Below the pieces are notes generated by a model. That model worked only from the letters and a program-made list of their open reading frames with translations, was not told the origin of the DNA and made no database searches. A stretch of DNA of 64,000 bases, from NCBI RefSeq assembly GCF_000760935.2, contig NZ_CP049745.1, forward strand, positions 1 to 64,000, in the 5' to 3' direction. The number at the start of each line of letters is the position of its first letter. Within the stretch, counting starts at the first letter, position 1. This DNA is from Rhodococcoides fascians A25f (GTDB lineage: Bacteria > Actinomycetota > Actinomycetes > Mycobacteriales > Mycobacteriaceae). Positions 23,201-31,942 of this stretch are shown here, piece by piece. The position numbers and the translations under genes are program-made.

Positions 23201-23534
23201 CGCGTGTGAAGTGACACGCTGGTTGTCCAATTGACAGCCTTTCTGTCCAATCGTGACCAGGGCATGTCCACTCCTGAAGACCGCCCGCATGAAAGCTCCC
23301 CACGGCCGCGCTAGCTTCCTTGTCATCGCCGCAGGTCCAGACCCCCTCATCGCCAACACGAGGACGGGCTCCGGCTGGTCTTCACGTTGGACAACTTCAC
23401 TGACAACACGCGCAGAGACCGAAGATTTTCGATCATTGGACAGGTTATTTGGCACCCGACCAGGCATTCCCCCAGCAACGCGGTGGACAACTACCTGGTC
23501 CGATTGGACAACTTCGGTGTCACTTCACATCGCG
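23201..23534. promoter_or_regulatory. putative recombination (resolution) site of the transposon
   Basis: A non-coding stretch between tniQ and the recombinase, bounded by ~32-bp inverted repeats. Positions 23201-23232 contain TGTGAAGTGACAC followed by GTTGTCCAAT, and 23502-23534 holds the reverse complement with few changes. Further TTGGACA/TGTCCAA boxes lie near 23245, 23387, 23436 and 23484. Multiple spaced boxes plus inverted ends are typical of complex tyrosine-recombinase resolution sites. Confidence 0.6.
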
Positions 23535-23560
23535 GACGACCCCGCTCCATCGGGCGAGAG

Positions 23561-24793
23561 CTATGTCGGCGGATGGTGCAGCGGGATCCCGTGGTCAAGG
23601 AACAGTTGCACCGTCTCATCCAGCTCCGCCGCGGTGCGGCACCCCATGCGCAGGAAGTTGTACAACGAACTGGCGGATGCGGGATCGACACGCGCCGCCG
23701 CGATGGCGGCCTCGGCCGCAGCGTGCGCGTCAGCCCATAAATCGCGCTCGGGTGCGGGATAAGACGAGCGCGTCGGAGCTGTCCCGGGATCGACCGGCTC
23801 ATACGGTCGTGGGCTCAGCAGAGATGCGTGCGCACCGCCGGCATCGATCTCACCGCTCTCGACCAACGCAATGCCGATCGCTGCGGCCTCGAGGACTTTC
23901 GCCTGCTCGTCCCAGTGCAGGTCCTCGAACGGAACCCACGCTGTCCGCAACGGGCGAGAACGACCGGCGGCCTTCCAGATCGCAACGAGCCTCGTCGCCC
24001 ACCGTCCCGTGCGAACCAGTGGCGAAGACACTTCGTCGACAACGGTGCGCAGAAGCCGAAACCACACTGCGGCATGTACCCGGCCTGGGCCGAGTTCCAC
24101 CCATCCCGTCGTCAGAGCCTCGGTACTGCGCCGATCGAGGTCCGTGACCGCTGAGGGAACCGGAACGGGCGAGACCCGTTCATCCGAACCGAACCGGACC
24201 TCATCCCAGAAGATTGCATAACCAGGGAAAGCAGAGCAGGGTTCGAGTCGACAACGGTGGTCGAGGCAGCTGCTCAGCACCGGATATTGCTGCAGCAGAG
24301 TCATGTTGATATCAGCAGTGGATTCGAGGCTGTCGACACATGCCGGGCATGCCCGACTGCGCAGAGTGCTCGCCCACGGCAACCATGCCTCGCTCGTGGG
24401 TGTGCGACGTCGTCGATCCTCCCTCGCGAGGTCGGCCGGCAGCAGGATCGAGAATTGGTGGACGTAGGTGTCGAAGTCGCAGTCGGCGGGGTCAGTGCTG
24501 TCGAGCAACCACGGTGTCCACCCCGCCAACGTCATCATCCGCACCCTCTCCACCGGGACTGCGCCGCGACCGGCCAGCTCGACAAGTATCGGCTCCGGTG
24601 TGTAGCGGTCGAGATCCTCGACAGCACAATCGATATCGAGGTCTGCAAGCAGGTCAGAAGGCTTGATGTGCGGATACAGCTCGCATATCCGGGCCAACCA
24701 GGACGAGAGGACCTCGCCTGGCAGTGGCTGCGGGTGCAGCGGCCACGGGCGAACGTACGCATCACCGGGCACCGCCGCGAGCCGCGCGTTCAT
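23561..24793 (-). CDS. tniQ: transposition protein TniQ
   Basis: 410 residues. The N-terminal TniQ domain starts with LHPQPLPGEVLSSWLARICE, the usual P-x-P-x-E-S-x-x-S-W-L-x-R signature. Zinc-finger cysteines follow (RACPACVDS, then SSCLDHRCRLEPC). TniQ is a TnsD-like factor that works with the TniB ATPase in target choice for Tn402/Tn5053-type elements. Its ATG overlaps the tniB stop by 4 bases. It is the last gene of the tniA-tniB-tniQ operon. Confidence 0.88.
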   Translation of the reverse strand: MNARLAAVPGDAYVRPWPLHPQPLPGEVLSSWLARICELYPHIKPSDLLADLDIDCAVEDLDRYTPEPILVELAGRGAVPVERVRMMTLAGWTPWLLDSTDPADCDFDTYVHQFSILLPADLAREDRRRRTPTSEAWLPWASTLRSRACPACVDSLESTADINMTLLQQYPVLSSCLDHRCRLEPCSAFPGYAIFWDEVRFGSDERVSPVPVPSAVTDLDRRSTEALTTGWVELGPGRVHAAVWFRLLRTVVDEVSSPLVRTGRWATRLVAIWKAAGRSRPLRTAWVPFEDLHWDEQAKVLEAAAIGIALVESGEIDAGGAHASLLSPRPYEPVDPGTAPTRSSYPAPERDLWADAHAAAEAAIAAARVDPASASSLYNFLRMGCRTAAELDETVQLFLDHGIPLHHPPT

Positions 24794-25728
24794 GCGAGGT
24801 GGCGTTCGAACTGGCGGCGTCGCTCCGTGGGACCGACGTACGGAGTGCGCGTGAGCACCGATGAGGTGATCGCTTCCTCTCCGCTGTCGACGGCGGTCAC
24901 TGCTGCGGCTGTGAGCAGCGTTGTCAGTTCACCGATAGTGCCCTCGGAGCGAGTGAGGAGGTAGTCGGTCATCTCCGGTGATGTCAGGTGCGAGGGTTTG
25001 CGGAGGGGGAAGCTCGTGGTGAAGCTGGCCAGCAGTGATCTGGTGTCGGCAGTGTTGGTCCAGACCGGCAAAGTCATGGGGTGGAATCGGTTCTCCAGCT
25101 GGGGATCGGTCCGGATGGCGAGGTAGGCGTCGCGGGTTCCGACAGCGACAAGAGGAATGCGTAGTTCGTTGCCCAGGAACCGCAGCACGTTCAAGAATTC
25201 GCGGCGGACGTTGTCGCGGCCGGCGAGAACATTGTGGAGCTCGTCGATGATCAACATCTTCACGCCGGTGGCGCGGAGCAGCATCAATGCTTGCTGTTCG
25301 AGTTCGTGGACCCGATTGCGTGGTCGGGTCGGTGTTCCCAACGCTGTGAGCAGTGCGAGGTAGAACCGGCCGGGTGACGGGTCCGGGGGCATCTGCATGC
25401 ACAACACCGGTATCTGCTCGCGATCGGACAAGCTGATCGGCGGATGAGTGCGCCGGAACTTTTCGATGATCATCGACTTGCCGTTGTTCGTCGGACCGAG
25501 CAACAGTAAGTTCGGCATACGCTGCCGGTCCGGCCACGACAGCAACGACTCCAGATGGTAGATGACCGTACGGGCCTGCGGATACCCGATCCACCTCTCC
25601 GACCGAATCAACCGGATCCGCTCCGCGTCGTCGAGTGCGGTGAGCGGTCGAACCGACTCCCGCAAGTGCCCCAAATCCTCGATCGACGACTCGGTGGGTT
25701 CGTCGCTGCTTCCTGTCGATGCGGTCAT
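24790..25728 (-). CDS. tniB: transposition ATPase TniB
   Basis: 312 residues from ATG 25728. AAA+ ATPase with Walker A GPTNNGKS, Walker B MLIIDELHNVL and sensor-1 segment PLVAVGTRDAY. TniB (TnsC-like) forms filaments on target DNA and recruits and activates the TniA transposase. The ATG lies 4 bases after the tniA stop. The longer in-frame extension into tniA was rejected because the typical N-terminus (TALDDAERIRLIRSERWIGY) is fully contained in this start. Confidence 0.92.
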   Translation of the reverse strand: MTASTGSSDEPTESSIEDLGHLRESVRPLTALDDAERIRLIRSERWIGYPQARTVIYHLESLLSWPDRQRMPNLLLLGPTNNGKSMIIEKFRRTHPPISLSDREQIPVLCMQMPPDPSPGRFYLALLTALGTPTRPRNRVHELEQQALMLLRATGVKMLIIDELHNVLAGRDNVRREFLNVLRFLGNELRIPLVAVGTRDAYLAIRTDPQLENRFHPMTLPVWTNTADTRSLLASFTTSFPLRKPSHLTSPEMTDYLLTRSEGTIGELTTLLTAAAVTAVDSGEEAITSSVLTRTPYVGPTERRRQFERHLA

Positions 25729-25732
25729 CGCC

Positions 25733-27412
25733 TCACCATTCCTCGATGTCACTGAAGACAGGCGTTGCGGTGCCGCCGCCCGCTCGAGGCTCCACCGGCG
25801 GGTGGATCGCCGGGATCGGTGCAGACGCGGCACCGTTGAGATGCGTGCGGCGGGCACGGTTGCGCCGGGCTTTGCGGGTGGCTTTCTGCGAGCGGTCGGT
25901 GACCTCGCGCATCTGCTCGATCATCGAAAACAGTGCGCTCTCATCGACGTTCGACCGACCTTGTTCGCGGAGACGGGCGATAGCAGCTCTGTGCTCCCAC
26001 AGTGTCACCGCGGGATGTGACATCGTCCGGTACGGCACCTCGACATAGCCGGCACCGTCTGGTTCGAGGACCCAGATTCTGCTCAAATCGCGTGGGTCAC
26101 GTCGTATCACGAACCGCCCCAGGTCCTCTCGCCGCGCAACCCACGGTTTGAGCGCGTTCGAGAAGTAGTGCACGTGATCGAGAACGAAGCCCGTGCGCGT
26201 CAAACGTCGCCGGATGACGGGAAGAAAGTCCACCAGGAACGCGGTTTCGCCGAGCACCACACGAGGGGCGTGACCAACTGCGGCTACCTCGCCGGCCCAC
26301 ACGGTGGCCGGAGTGTTCCCAATCCCTGTGTGAACGCTCGCGTGATACGAGGCTATGGCCAGGACCAGCCAGCGCTCCAACTCACGCAATGTCAACGCCG
26401 CGTGCTTGTACGAGTCGTAACTTCCTCGGTCCGCTGGGTTCGAGAAGGTGGTCCCAGGCAGCTCGTGCACCGCCGTCATCGCCGTTCCGATGATGCGTTC
26501 GACGATCCCGCCGTAGTGCGGTCGGCCCGGAGGACGGTATTCGAGTGTGATGGCGTGCTGGGCGCATCCGCGGCGCAGTGCTTCGCTTTTGAACTCGGAG
26601 GCGTTGTCGAGATACAACTGTTTCGGCTTCCCTGCCATCGGCCACTGCACCTGCTCCGCGAGCTCGCATGCCTCCAGCCATGTCTGCTTCTCGCAGCACA
26701 CGCGGCCCAGGCACAACCCGACCGATATCGACGACGGCGGCTCCAGAGTGACGACGAACCCGAGTACGGAACGGCTGAAGACATCAATGGCGATCGTCAG
26801 GTAGGGGCGGCCGATCGGTTGTCGCTCGTACTCGTCAACGACCATCAGATCGACGACGGTGTGGTCGATCTGGACCTGATCGAGAATCCCCGAAACCGTC
26901 GGTGGACTGTCGCCGGCGGACTGACGTGGGCGGGCGGCATCGGGTCCTCCGCGTGACCTGGCCACCGATGCCGGATGGAGCGCGGCGATACGCGCGGTGA
27001 CGGTATTTCTGGCCGGCACTGGCAGACCCGCGCGGTGACAGGCCAGTGCTATACGTCGATGCAGCGCAGCGACACTCAGCTTCTGGCGGTGAAGAAAATA
27101 GCGGGTGAGATGATCGCCGATCACTTCCTCGACCTCAGCCGTCACTCGGCTGCGGCCACGCCCTCCCGACGAGACCTTCGTCAGAAGATCGGTGACTGTC
27201 CCCGTCCCGTTCCTGAGCCTGCCGACCAACGTGTAGACCTGCCGCCTGGACAATCCCAACCGTTGCGCGGCATCGTCGACCGCTTCCGAACGCACCGGAT
27301 GCATCTCCAGCAAGGGAGCCAGGACAGCGAAACGGGCCTCAGCCTGAGACCACCGCTCCCCCGACGCTGTCAGCACGCCGGTCTCCACGACGTCGAGCTT
27401 GTCGGGGTCCAT
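25733..27412 (-). CDS. tniA: transposase TniA (DDE integrase-like)
   Basis: 559 residues from ATG 27412 (GGGAGG upstream). Helix-turn-helix domains occupy the first ~170 residues (DAAQRLGLSRRQVYTLVGRL). The DDE/rve catalytic core has Asp in VQIDHTVVDL, Asp in LYLDNASEFK and Glu in GGIVERIIGT. A Mu-type C-terminal barrel follows (PWVARREDLGRFVIRRDPRD). TniA cuts and joins the transposon ends. The gene starts 131 bases inside the right terminal repeat. A dyad with TGTCAGAAG arms lies in its promoter region, so TniA may control its own expression. Confidence 0.95.
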   Translation of the reverse strand: MDPDKLDVVETGVLTASGERWSQAEARFAVLAPLLEMHPVRSEAVDDAAQRLGLSRRQVYTLVGRLRNGTGTVTDLLTKVSSGGRGRSRVTAEVEEVIGDHLTRYFLHRQKLSVAALHRRIALACHRAGLPVPARNTVTARIAALHPASVARSRGGPDAARPRQSAGDSPPTVSGILDQVQIDHTVVDLMVVDEYERQPIGRPYLTIAIDVFSRSVLGFVVTLEPPSSISVGLCLGRVCCEKQTWLEACELAEQVQWPMAGKPKQLYLDNASEFKSEALRRGCAQHAITLEYRPPGRPHYGGIVERIIGTAMTAVHELPGTTFSNPADRGSYDSYKHAALTLRELERWLVLAIASYHASVHTGIGNTPATVWAGEVAAVGHAPRVVLGETAFLVDFLPVIRRRLTRTGFVLDHVHYFSNALKPWVARREDLGRFVIRRDPRDLSRIWVLEPDGAGYVEVPYRTMSHPAVTLWEHRAAIARLREQGRSNVDESALFSMIEQMREVTDRSQKATRKARRNRARRTHLNGAASAPIPAIHPPVEPRAGGGTATPVFSDIEEW

Positions 27413-27460
27413 CACAAGCCTCCCTGTCACCGAGAGCCGAACGTGCGACCGTGCACCGCA

Positions 27461-27543
27461 CTTCTGACATCAGAATGTCAGAAGACACGTGCACTCACCC
27501 TCGAAACGCCTGCAAAGAGTGCAGCCGTCTTCTGAACCTGACA
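27461..27543. repeat. right terminal inverted repeat and inner transposase sites
   Basis: The outer end (27543 inward) reads TGTCAGGTTCAGAAGACGGC. An inner inverted copy TCAGAAGACACGTGCACT lies at 27478-27495, and a 9-bp-arm dyad CTTCTGACA/TGTCAGAAG at 27461-27484. These are TniA-binding-type repeats and overlap the tniA promoter. Confidence 0.88.
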
Positions 27544-27553
27544 GATCCGTCGA

Positions 27554-27671
27554 GGCCTAAACGGCTCCTGGCCTGTTCGGGCTTGGGCCGGCAGTCTGCG
27601 ATCGCGCCGTTCGTTTAGGCCGCGCCTGTGTCTCACCGATCGGTGTCCCAGAAACGACCGTTTCTGGGGCA
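27554..27671. promoter_or_regulatory. res-like sequence flanking the transposon right end
   Basis: GTGTCCCAGAAACGACCGTT (27643-27662) continues into TTCTGGGGCA. It closely resembles the first subsite of the res region at 40075-40102 (GTGTCCCAAAAACAAACGTT). A 10-bp inverted repeat GGCCTAAACG/CGTTTAGGCC at 27554-27621 lies between it and the transposon. No resolvase gene is attached on this side. Confidence 0.55.
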
Positions 27672-27752
27672 GACGCGAGCAACGAGCAAAGTGCGACTCG
27701 ATCCTGCGTCGGTACATACAACAAGGGGTTAGCGCAAAGCACCACGCCCCAA

Positions 27753-28874
27753 CTAGTCGGTTTCAGGCTTTCTCGAATCTTTTACATTCGGTAAATCAAA
27801 AAGCGTGAGCTGGCCCGATTCTCCGACCTTCGATTCGGTCGGCCGGATAGGTTTCCAATTACGGCGTACATGCATGAACAGCTGGACACCCGTAACCAAA
27901 AATACGAAGGCCCCTGAAACAGATTCGGCAATGCCCAGCATTTCTTCACCATCCGAGAAAAGCAGAACCCCGGTACCGACCACGGCAGCGGAGCCAATTA
28001 ACACTGAAAATTTAAACATCGGCAGACCACCCAGGAATGTTGAGATCGCGGCAACACCCCCCGCGACCACCATAATGGACCCTACGATGTGAAGCGGCAC
28101 CGACTCGGAGGAGAGGAAAGGCACTCCGAGAATGACCATCACACCGCCTGCTCCAAGCCGCACAAAGCGCGGAAATAGAATGTCGCTATAGATGATCGAC
28201 AACCCAACGCCGATTATTGCGATCCCCCCGCCGACCACTGCACCGCCTGTCAATCTCGATCCATCCCACAACAGCGCCACCCCGAGTCCGATTATCGACA
28301 GCCCATAACCGATCCCTGCACTACCCGCCAGAGTCGACAAGCCCCAGAGAAGAGACCCCCCGATAGCGATCGCCGAGACCCCGCAGCTCATGATGGCGAG
28401 TCCTTGTGCGGCTGAGCCGTTCACCAAAGTGGATACACCGGTTCCCACCATTGCCAGTCCGAATCCGCCGATGGCTATTGCCCCTATCGTCGCAACACTG
28501 TCGAAACGCGAGTCCGGTGCGATCACTCGGACAAACACCACCGCAGCTAGCACCCACACGGCTGCCGGCAATCCAACCTTTGCCGCTGTCGGCGCGAGGG
28601 GCCACACTGCGATAGCCGCTAGAGCCACGACGTACGCCACACCGACGCAGGCCAGAGCCCACCGGCGGACCAGCGCCAGGTAGTCCGACTTGACCGACTG
28701 CCACACCAGAAACAACACCGCCAGAACACAGGCAGGGACTACCGCCCACAATCCCCACTGCTCACGCAGAATCGTAACTAGCGGCGACAGCACCACCGTG
28801 GAGATCAGAACCTTTCCGACGTCCTTCCCTACCTCAGGCCCTTCGTCTCTCCCCATGGCGCAAGAGTCTGACAT
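27753..28874 (-). CDS. polytopic membrane protein of unknown function (373 aa)
   Basis: A hydrophilic N-terminus is followed by about ten Gly/Val/Ile-rich helices, starting VLISTVVLSPLVTILREQWG and WAVVPACVLAVLFLVW. A long central run of short glycine-zipper-like helices follows (IAIGGFGLAMVGTGVSTLVN, GIGYGLSIIGLGVALLWDGS, GGAVVGGGIAIIGVGLSIIY). These look like tandem repeats of a G-x-x-x-x-G-x-G-(V/L) unit. The C-terminal tail is soluble (RRNWKPIRPTESKVGESG). The start has GCGAGG upstream. It diverges from the pentapeptide-repeat gene. No known family is recognised. Confidence 0.7.
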   Translation of the reverse strand: MSDSCAMGRDEGPEVGKDVGKVLISTVVLSPLVTILREQWGLWAVVPACVLAVLFLVWQSVKSDYLALVRRWALACVGVAYVVALAAIAVWPLAPTAAKVGLPAAVWVLAAVVFVRVIAPDSRFDSVATIGAIAIGGFGLAMVGTGVSTLVNGSAAQGLAIMSCGVSAIAIGGSLLWGLSTLAGSAGIGYGLSIIGLGVALLWDGSRLTGGAVVGGGIAIIGVGLSIIYSDILFPRFVRLGAGGVMVILGVPFLSSESVPLHIVGSIMVVAGGVAAISTFLGGLPMFKFSVLIGSAAVVGTGVLLFSDGEEMLGIAESVSGAFVFLVTGVQLFMHVRRNWKPIRPTESKVGESGQLTLFDLPNVKDSRKPETD

Positions 28875-28947
28875 AGCTGGCGACCTCGCATCTGTCGCGT
28901 CAGTGTCAGTGCGTTAAATTGGGCTTTGCACAGGTCAACTAAGGGGG

Positions 28948-29429
28948 ATGTCAAGTAGCACGGGAACGCATACCGAACCGAGATGGTGGGTGCGTGACAT
29001 TTTCATAGCCGGTTTGGTCGGAACACTCGTGTCCGGTGGAGGGATACTAGTTCAATTGCATTTCGAGAATGAGGCGTCGCTGCGTGCGGAGCGATTAGAA
29101 AACCTCAGATTTGTTCGCGAAAGAAGTTCCACCGACGAGTCTGTCTCCCGCCCCTTTGCTGGATTAGATTTGTCGGGTATGCCGCTGGGTGGGTTGAAGC
29201 TTAGGGGCGCGGGTTCCCCACAGCAAACCTATCGGGTGCGGATCTACAGGGAACGGACCTGACTGGCGCGAATCTATCGTTGGCAAATCTAGATGGGTCG
29301 TACCTATTTCTTGCAAAACTTAACAATTCAGTAATGAATTTCCCAACCATGAATGTGACAAACGTTCCACAAACTGATTTCACCGGCGCTAACATCACGG
29401 ATGTCGATTTGACCACGATTCGCCCGTAG
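28948..29429 (+). pseudogene. membrane-anchored pentapeptide-repeat protein, frameshifted
   Basis: From ATG 28948 the frame encodes an N-terminal membrane helix (DIFIAGLVGTLVSGGGILVQ), a short charged helix, and the start of pentapeptide repeats (FAGLDLSGMPLGGLKLRGA). Near 29210, in a G-rich run, the frame shifts. The next frame continues the repeats (FPTANLSGADLQGTDLTGAN, then FTGANITDVDLTTI) to TAG 29427-29429. Adding one base restores a 160-residue protein exactly. This could be a real mutation, a sequencing error, or slippage. The right end abuts the dispersed repeat. Divergent from the membrane protein at 27753-28874. Confidence 0.75.
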
Positions 29430-29690
29430 GGCCGGAGCGCAGCGGAGTCGGGGGTGGGTAAGGCGGGCCCGGGTGACGCAGACTCGCCCGGCAGCCAGAT
29501 GCCCGAAAGAACGATGCTCTTTCACGGTGCGGAGCGCAGTGGAGCTCCATTCGGTGGACGCCCGCAGGGTGGCCGTTTGAACGGTTGGCCGGAGCGGGCC
29601 GGTTGGTCGACGTCGGCGGTATCCACCTCCCCGACCGTGAAGCCCGTGGGGTGATTGTGCGGGAGCGACGGAGGCCGGCCACGCTCGGCA
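29428..29690. repeat. dispersed repeat, complete copy 2
   Basis: 263 bases matching 587-730 followed by 1626-1761, without the ~0.9-kb interruption found there. It starts at the stop codon of the pentapeptide gene. The rest up to 30060 shows no gene and is AT-rich from about 29750. Confidence 0.75.
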
Positions 29691-30060
29691 TGGCGGTAGC
29701 CCGTCCAACCCCGGCATGCCTGCAATACGATCAGTGCGCGCCGAATAAGAAAAGTAATATTCGATACAGGCTATTACAAAAGATCGTTCGCGGAGTTTTA
29801 TCTAATTAAATTTTCGGCTCGATATGCAGGCTCGATCCGGGATTTAGATTTCAGGCCAAATGATGCATGGACCAGGCGTTATGCATCATATAGCAGGGTG
29901 TTGACTTCGGTTCCGCGATCACATACTGTCCCTCTCAAGCATTCGAGCGAACGAGCCGCCACGCGCCATTCAAGGAAGGAGCGAAGGGGTCAGCTGTGCC
30001 ATTTTCGGACGCTCAGAGAAGGTGATTCAAACCAAACATTAACCAGATAAAGGAAAAGAA

Positions 30061-30390
30061 ATGAATTTCAACGGTTTAGACTTAGATGAAGTTGTCATGC
30101 TGATTGTGGCCGTACTGCTGTGGGCTGCTACGCGCCTCCACCAGGGCTTTCATGCATTCGCGAGGGCTGCGGACGCTGCTGTCGAGTGGATCGCAACTGG
30201 GTGGCGTCGTTGGGCGTCGTCGTTGTCGCCGGAGTCGGTCGAGAGGCTCGAGGCAGCGGTGCTGTGGTTCAGGCTAGTCGCCGACCTGGTCGCAGCGACT
30301 GGAAGCGGCGGTCTTCTCGTGGCGGTGATGACTGCGGCGGCAGCTGCGCTGTCGGTGGCCTGTGCGTTGATCCAGAAGGCCAGGAGGTGA
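30061..30390 (+). CDS. small membrane protein (109 aa)
   Basis: ATG 30061 has AAAGGAAAAGAA upstream. An N-terminal hydrophobic helix (LDEVVMLIVAVLLWAATRLH) is followed by an amphipathic Trp/Arg-rich segment (AAVEWIATGWRRWASSLSPE). A second hydrophobic helix is at the C-terminus (SGGLLVAVMTAAAAALSVAC), ending in basic residues. The arrangement resembles holin-like or plasmid membrane proteins, but no family is recognised. Nested hairpins follow at 30451-30507. Confidence 0.6.
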   Translation: MNFNGLDLDEVVMLIVAVLLWAATRLHQGFHAFARAADAAVEWIATGWRRWASSLSPESVERLEAAVLWFRLVADLVAATGSGGLLVAVMTAAAAALSVACALIQKARR

Positions 30391-30450
30391 CCACGGTCGG
30401 ATCCGCATCGAGCTGATTACGGTCAGCAGGGATGCGGTAGAACGAGGAAA

Positions 30451-30507
30451 CCCGACACGAGGGCGGCCTACCCGATCCCATATCGGGAGCCGGTACTCAG
30501 TGTCGGG
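30451..30507. terminator. nested hairpins, possible terminator
   Basis: Outer arms CCCGACAC (30451-30458)/GTGTCGGG (30500-30507) enclose CCCGAT/ATCGGG around 30471-30487. It lies 60 bases after the small membrane gene, with no T-tract. Confidence 0.4.
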
Positions 30508-30663
30508 CCTCGGCACCGTCCGGCCGCAGACCCAGCTCCGGAGCCTGAGCCTGAGCGGTGCGACCGTTCCGCCATTGACGGGCGACGTTGCGAGAGCCAC
30601 GTTACTTGTCGGGCGCGCTCGTCGGCAAGGCCGATTCGGGACTGGGGTACGTATCGAGCGGTT

Positions 30664-30704
30664 GGACCCCCCTTTATCGAGCGGCGCGATAGTATTACTT
30701 CACC
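30664..30704. promoter_or_regulatory. motif upstream of Rep-like gene, shared with 40788-40854
   Basis: GGACCCCCCTTTATCGAG (30664-30681) and GTATTACTTCACC (30692-30704) recur with one or two changes at 40788-40805 and 40842-40854. Its position before the Rep-like gene suggests an operator or origin-related site. Confidence 0.45.
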
Positions 30705-30744
30705 ATTGTCGCGGGAGTCGACATCGAAAAGGAGGTGAACCCCG

Positions 30745-31656
30745 ATGGCATCTCGGCATCGGTTGTCGGAGGCGAATCGGTTACTTGTCGACCCGAACCG
30801 ACGACTCGGGGCTCCTGTTCGACGTGGCTTCGTGCTCGCGTCCGGCCAGTCGGGGCAATCGCCACTCTCGGCGCTGATGAGCAGTCAGCGGTCCTCGGGT
30901 GGGCGGGGCGGTAAGCAGCGGCTTGCGCTGCTGCTCACTGCCTTGTGGGTGGCGGCGCGCCCACCGTTCACCGTGAGCCATGCGGCGAGCTGGTGGGCGG
31001 ACATGCTCGCCCTCGAGGATCCTCGAAGTCGTGCGGCGACTCGGTCGGTGAACCAGAATTTGAGGGTGCTCGCGGAGCGCAAACACATTGTGCTGACCCC
31101 GGGAAGTGCCGGGTATTCACCGACGGTTGAGGTGTTGAGCGAGCTGGGAACCAAGGACTCATATTCCAGGCCCAAGGGGTCGGACGGCGATGTGTACTTC
31201 CGGGTCCCTCCTGCGTTGTGGACGACTGGCCGAATCGGAGACCTCGACGGGCCAGGGCTGGCGATGTACGTCATCCTGCTCTCGCGTTACATCCCGTCGA
31301 AACCGCGACCGGTGTGGTTCTCGGACAGAGCGTTCCGAGACGCTCATGGGTTCAGTGAGAACACCCGCTTGAGTGGGTTGAACCAGCTGGTCAATCTGGG
31401 TATGGCATCGATGGAAGAGGAATACGTCGACGCTCCCAAACTCGGTGGAGGCTACGGCACTACCCGGCGACGGCTGTACATGCTCACTCCTCAGTACGCG
31501 CCGGTCGACAACAGGTCAACGAAGGACAGGACGGCGGACACGGCCGCGGAGGAATCTGGCGTGCAGTTTGATGAATTTTTGGCAGGCCTGGGCGAGTCGA
31601 ATCGTTGGCCGCCTGGTGATTCCGAGTCTGCGGCGTCAGGGGATGAACCTTTTTGA
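30745..31656 (+). CDS. winged-helix plasmid protein, possible replication initiator (paralogue 2)
   Basis: 303 residues. ATG 30745 has a near-perfect AAGGAGGTGA. It is homologous along most of its length to 5220-6056: QRLALLLTALWVAARPPFTV, ASWWADML, RVPPALWTTGRIGDLDGPGL, AMYVILLS, and the second winged helix FRDAHGFSENTRLSGLNQLV. This double winged-helix layout is typical of plasmid initiators, but no catalytic motif identifies it, so Rep is inferred. The Ser/Asp/Glu-rich tail after ~270 is probably disordered. A strong terminator follows at 31681. Confidence 0.65.
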   Translation: MASRHRLSEANRLLVDPNRRLGAPVRRGFVLASGQSGQSPLSALMSSQRSSGGRGGKQRLALLLTALWVAARPPFTVSHAASWWADMLALEDPRSRAATRSVNQNLRVLAERKHIVLTPGSAGYSPTVEVLSELGTKDSYSRPKGSDGDVYFRVPPALWTTGRIGDLDGPGLAMYVILLSRYIPSKPRPVWFSDRAFRDAHGFSENTRLSGLNQLVNLGMASMEEEYVDAPKLGGGYGTTRRRLYMLTPQYAPVDNRSTKDRTADTAAEESGVQFDEFLAGLGESNRWPPGDSESAASGDEPF

Positions 31657-31680
31657 CGTGCGGCAGCGATGGTGACACGG

Positions 31681-31736
31681 CCTGGCCGAGTAGGTGCAGT
31701 CGAGGCCGAACCCCGGAGCGGACCTACTCGGCCAGG
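31681..31736. terminator. convergent terminator
   Basis: A perfect 15-bp inverted repeat CCTGGCCGAGTAGGT (31681-31695)/ACCTACTCGGCCAGG (31722-31736), loop 26 bases with inner pairing. It separates converging genes ending at 31656 and 31760. Confidence 0.7.
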
Positions 31737-31759
31737 CCGAGCGAGCCACCTCCTACGTT

Positions 31760-31942
31760 CTATCGCGTGCGCGGTTCCGGCCATTCGGTGAGGCCGGCCC
31801 TGCGCAAGCGCTCGTTATCGAGCTCGCGGTAGATGCTGCCCCAGTTGGTGTCGAGGCTGCCGGCATGGGTTGCCAGCTGCTCGGCATACGCGGTATGGAT
31901 CGCGCGTGCGAGGACGTCGTCTGAAATCGTTCTCGGAATCAT
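31760..31942 (-). CDS. small conserved plasmid protein (60 aa)
   Basis: 60 residues (MIPRTISDDVLARAIHTAYA, then EQLATHAGSLDTNWGSIYRE, ending RAGLTEWPEPRTR). It is homologous to the first ~58 residues encoded from 1520 leftwards. ATG 31942 has GGAGTACC upstream. It is helical and soluble. That both copies lie near the same dispersed repeat and that both Rep-like paralogues are nearby suggests a duplicated plasmid segment. Function unknown. Confidence 0.65.
   Translation of the reverse strand: MIPRTISDDVLARAIHTAYAEQLATHAGSLDTNWGSIYRELDNERLRRAGLTEWPEPRTR

Larger units (their letters stand above)
9073..27543. mobile_element. Tn402/Tn5053-family transposon carrying resistance and stress cargo
   Basis: An 18.5-kb element bounded by terminal inverted repeats. 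The left end starts TGTCAGTTTCAGAAGACGAC at 9073. The right end, read inward on the other strand, starts TGTCAGGTTCAGAAGACGGC at 27543. These match the well-known Tn402/Tn5053/In2-type ends (TGTC...TTCAGAAGACG-CTGCAC). The right end carries tniA-tniB-tniQ in the usual order, starting beside the repeat. A serine resolvase gene tniR is absent, and two tyrosine recombinases follow tniQ instead. Immediate flanks (CGGCC left, GATCC right) do not form the expected 5-bp duplication, so the element may have rearranged or its ends derive from different insertions. Confidence 0.88.

Noticed and set aside
27478..27495. Inner TCAGAAGACACGTGCACT as an alternative transposon end
   Set aside because: It is inverted relative to the terminal repeat and lacks the TGTC terminus in the right orientation. 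It is better read as an inner transposase-binding site.
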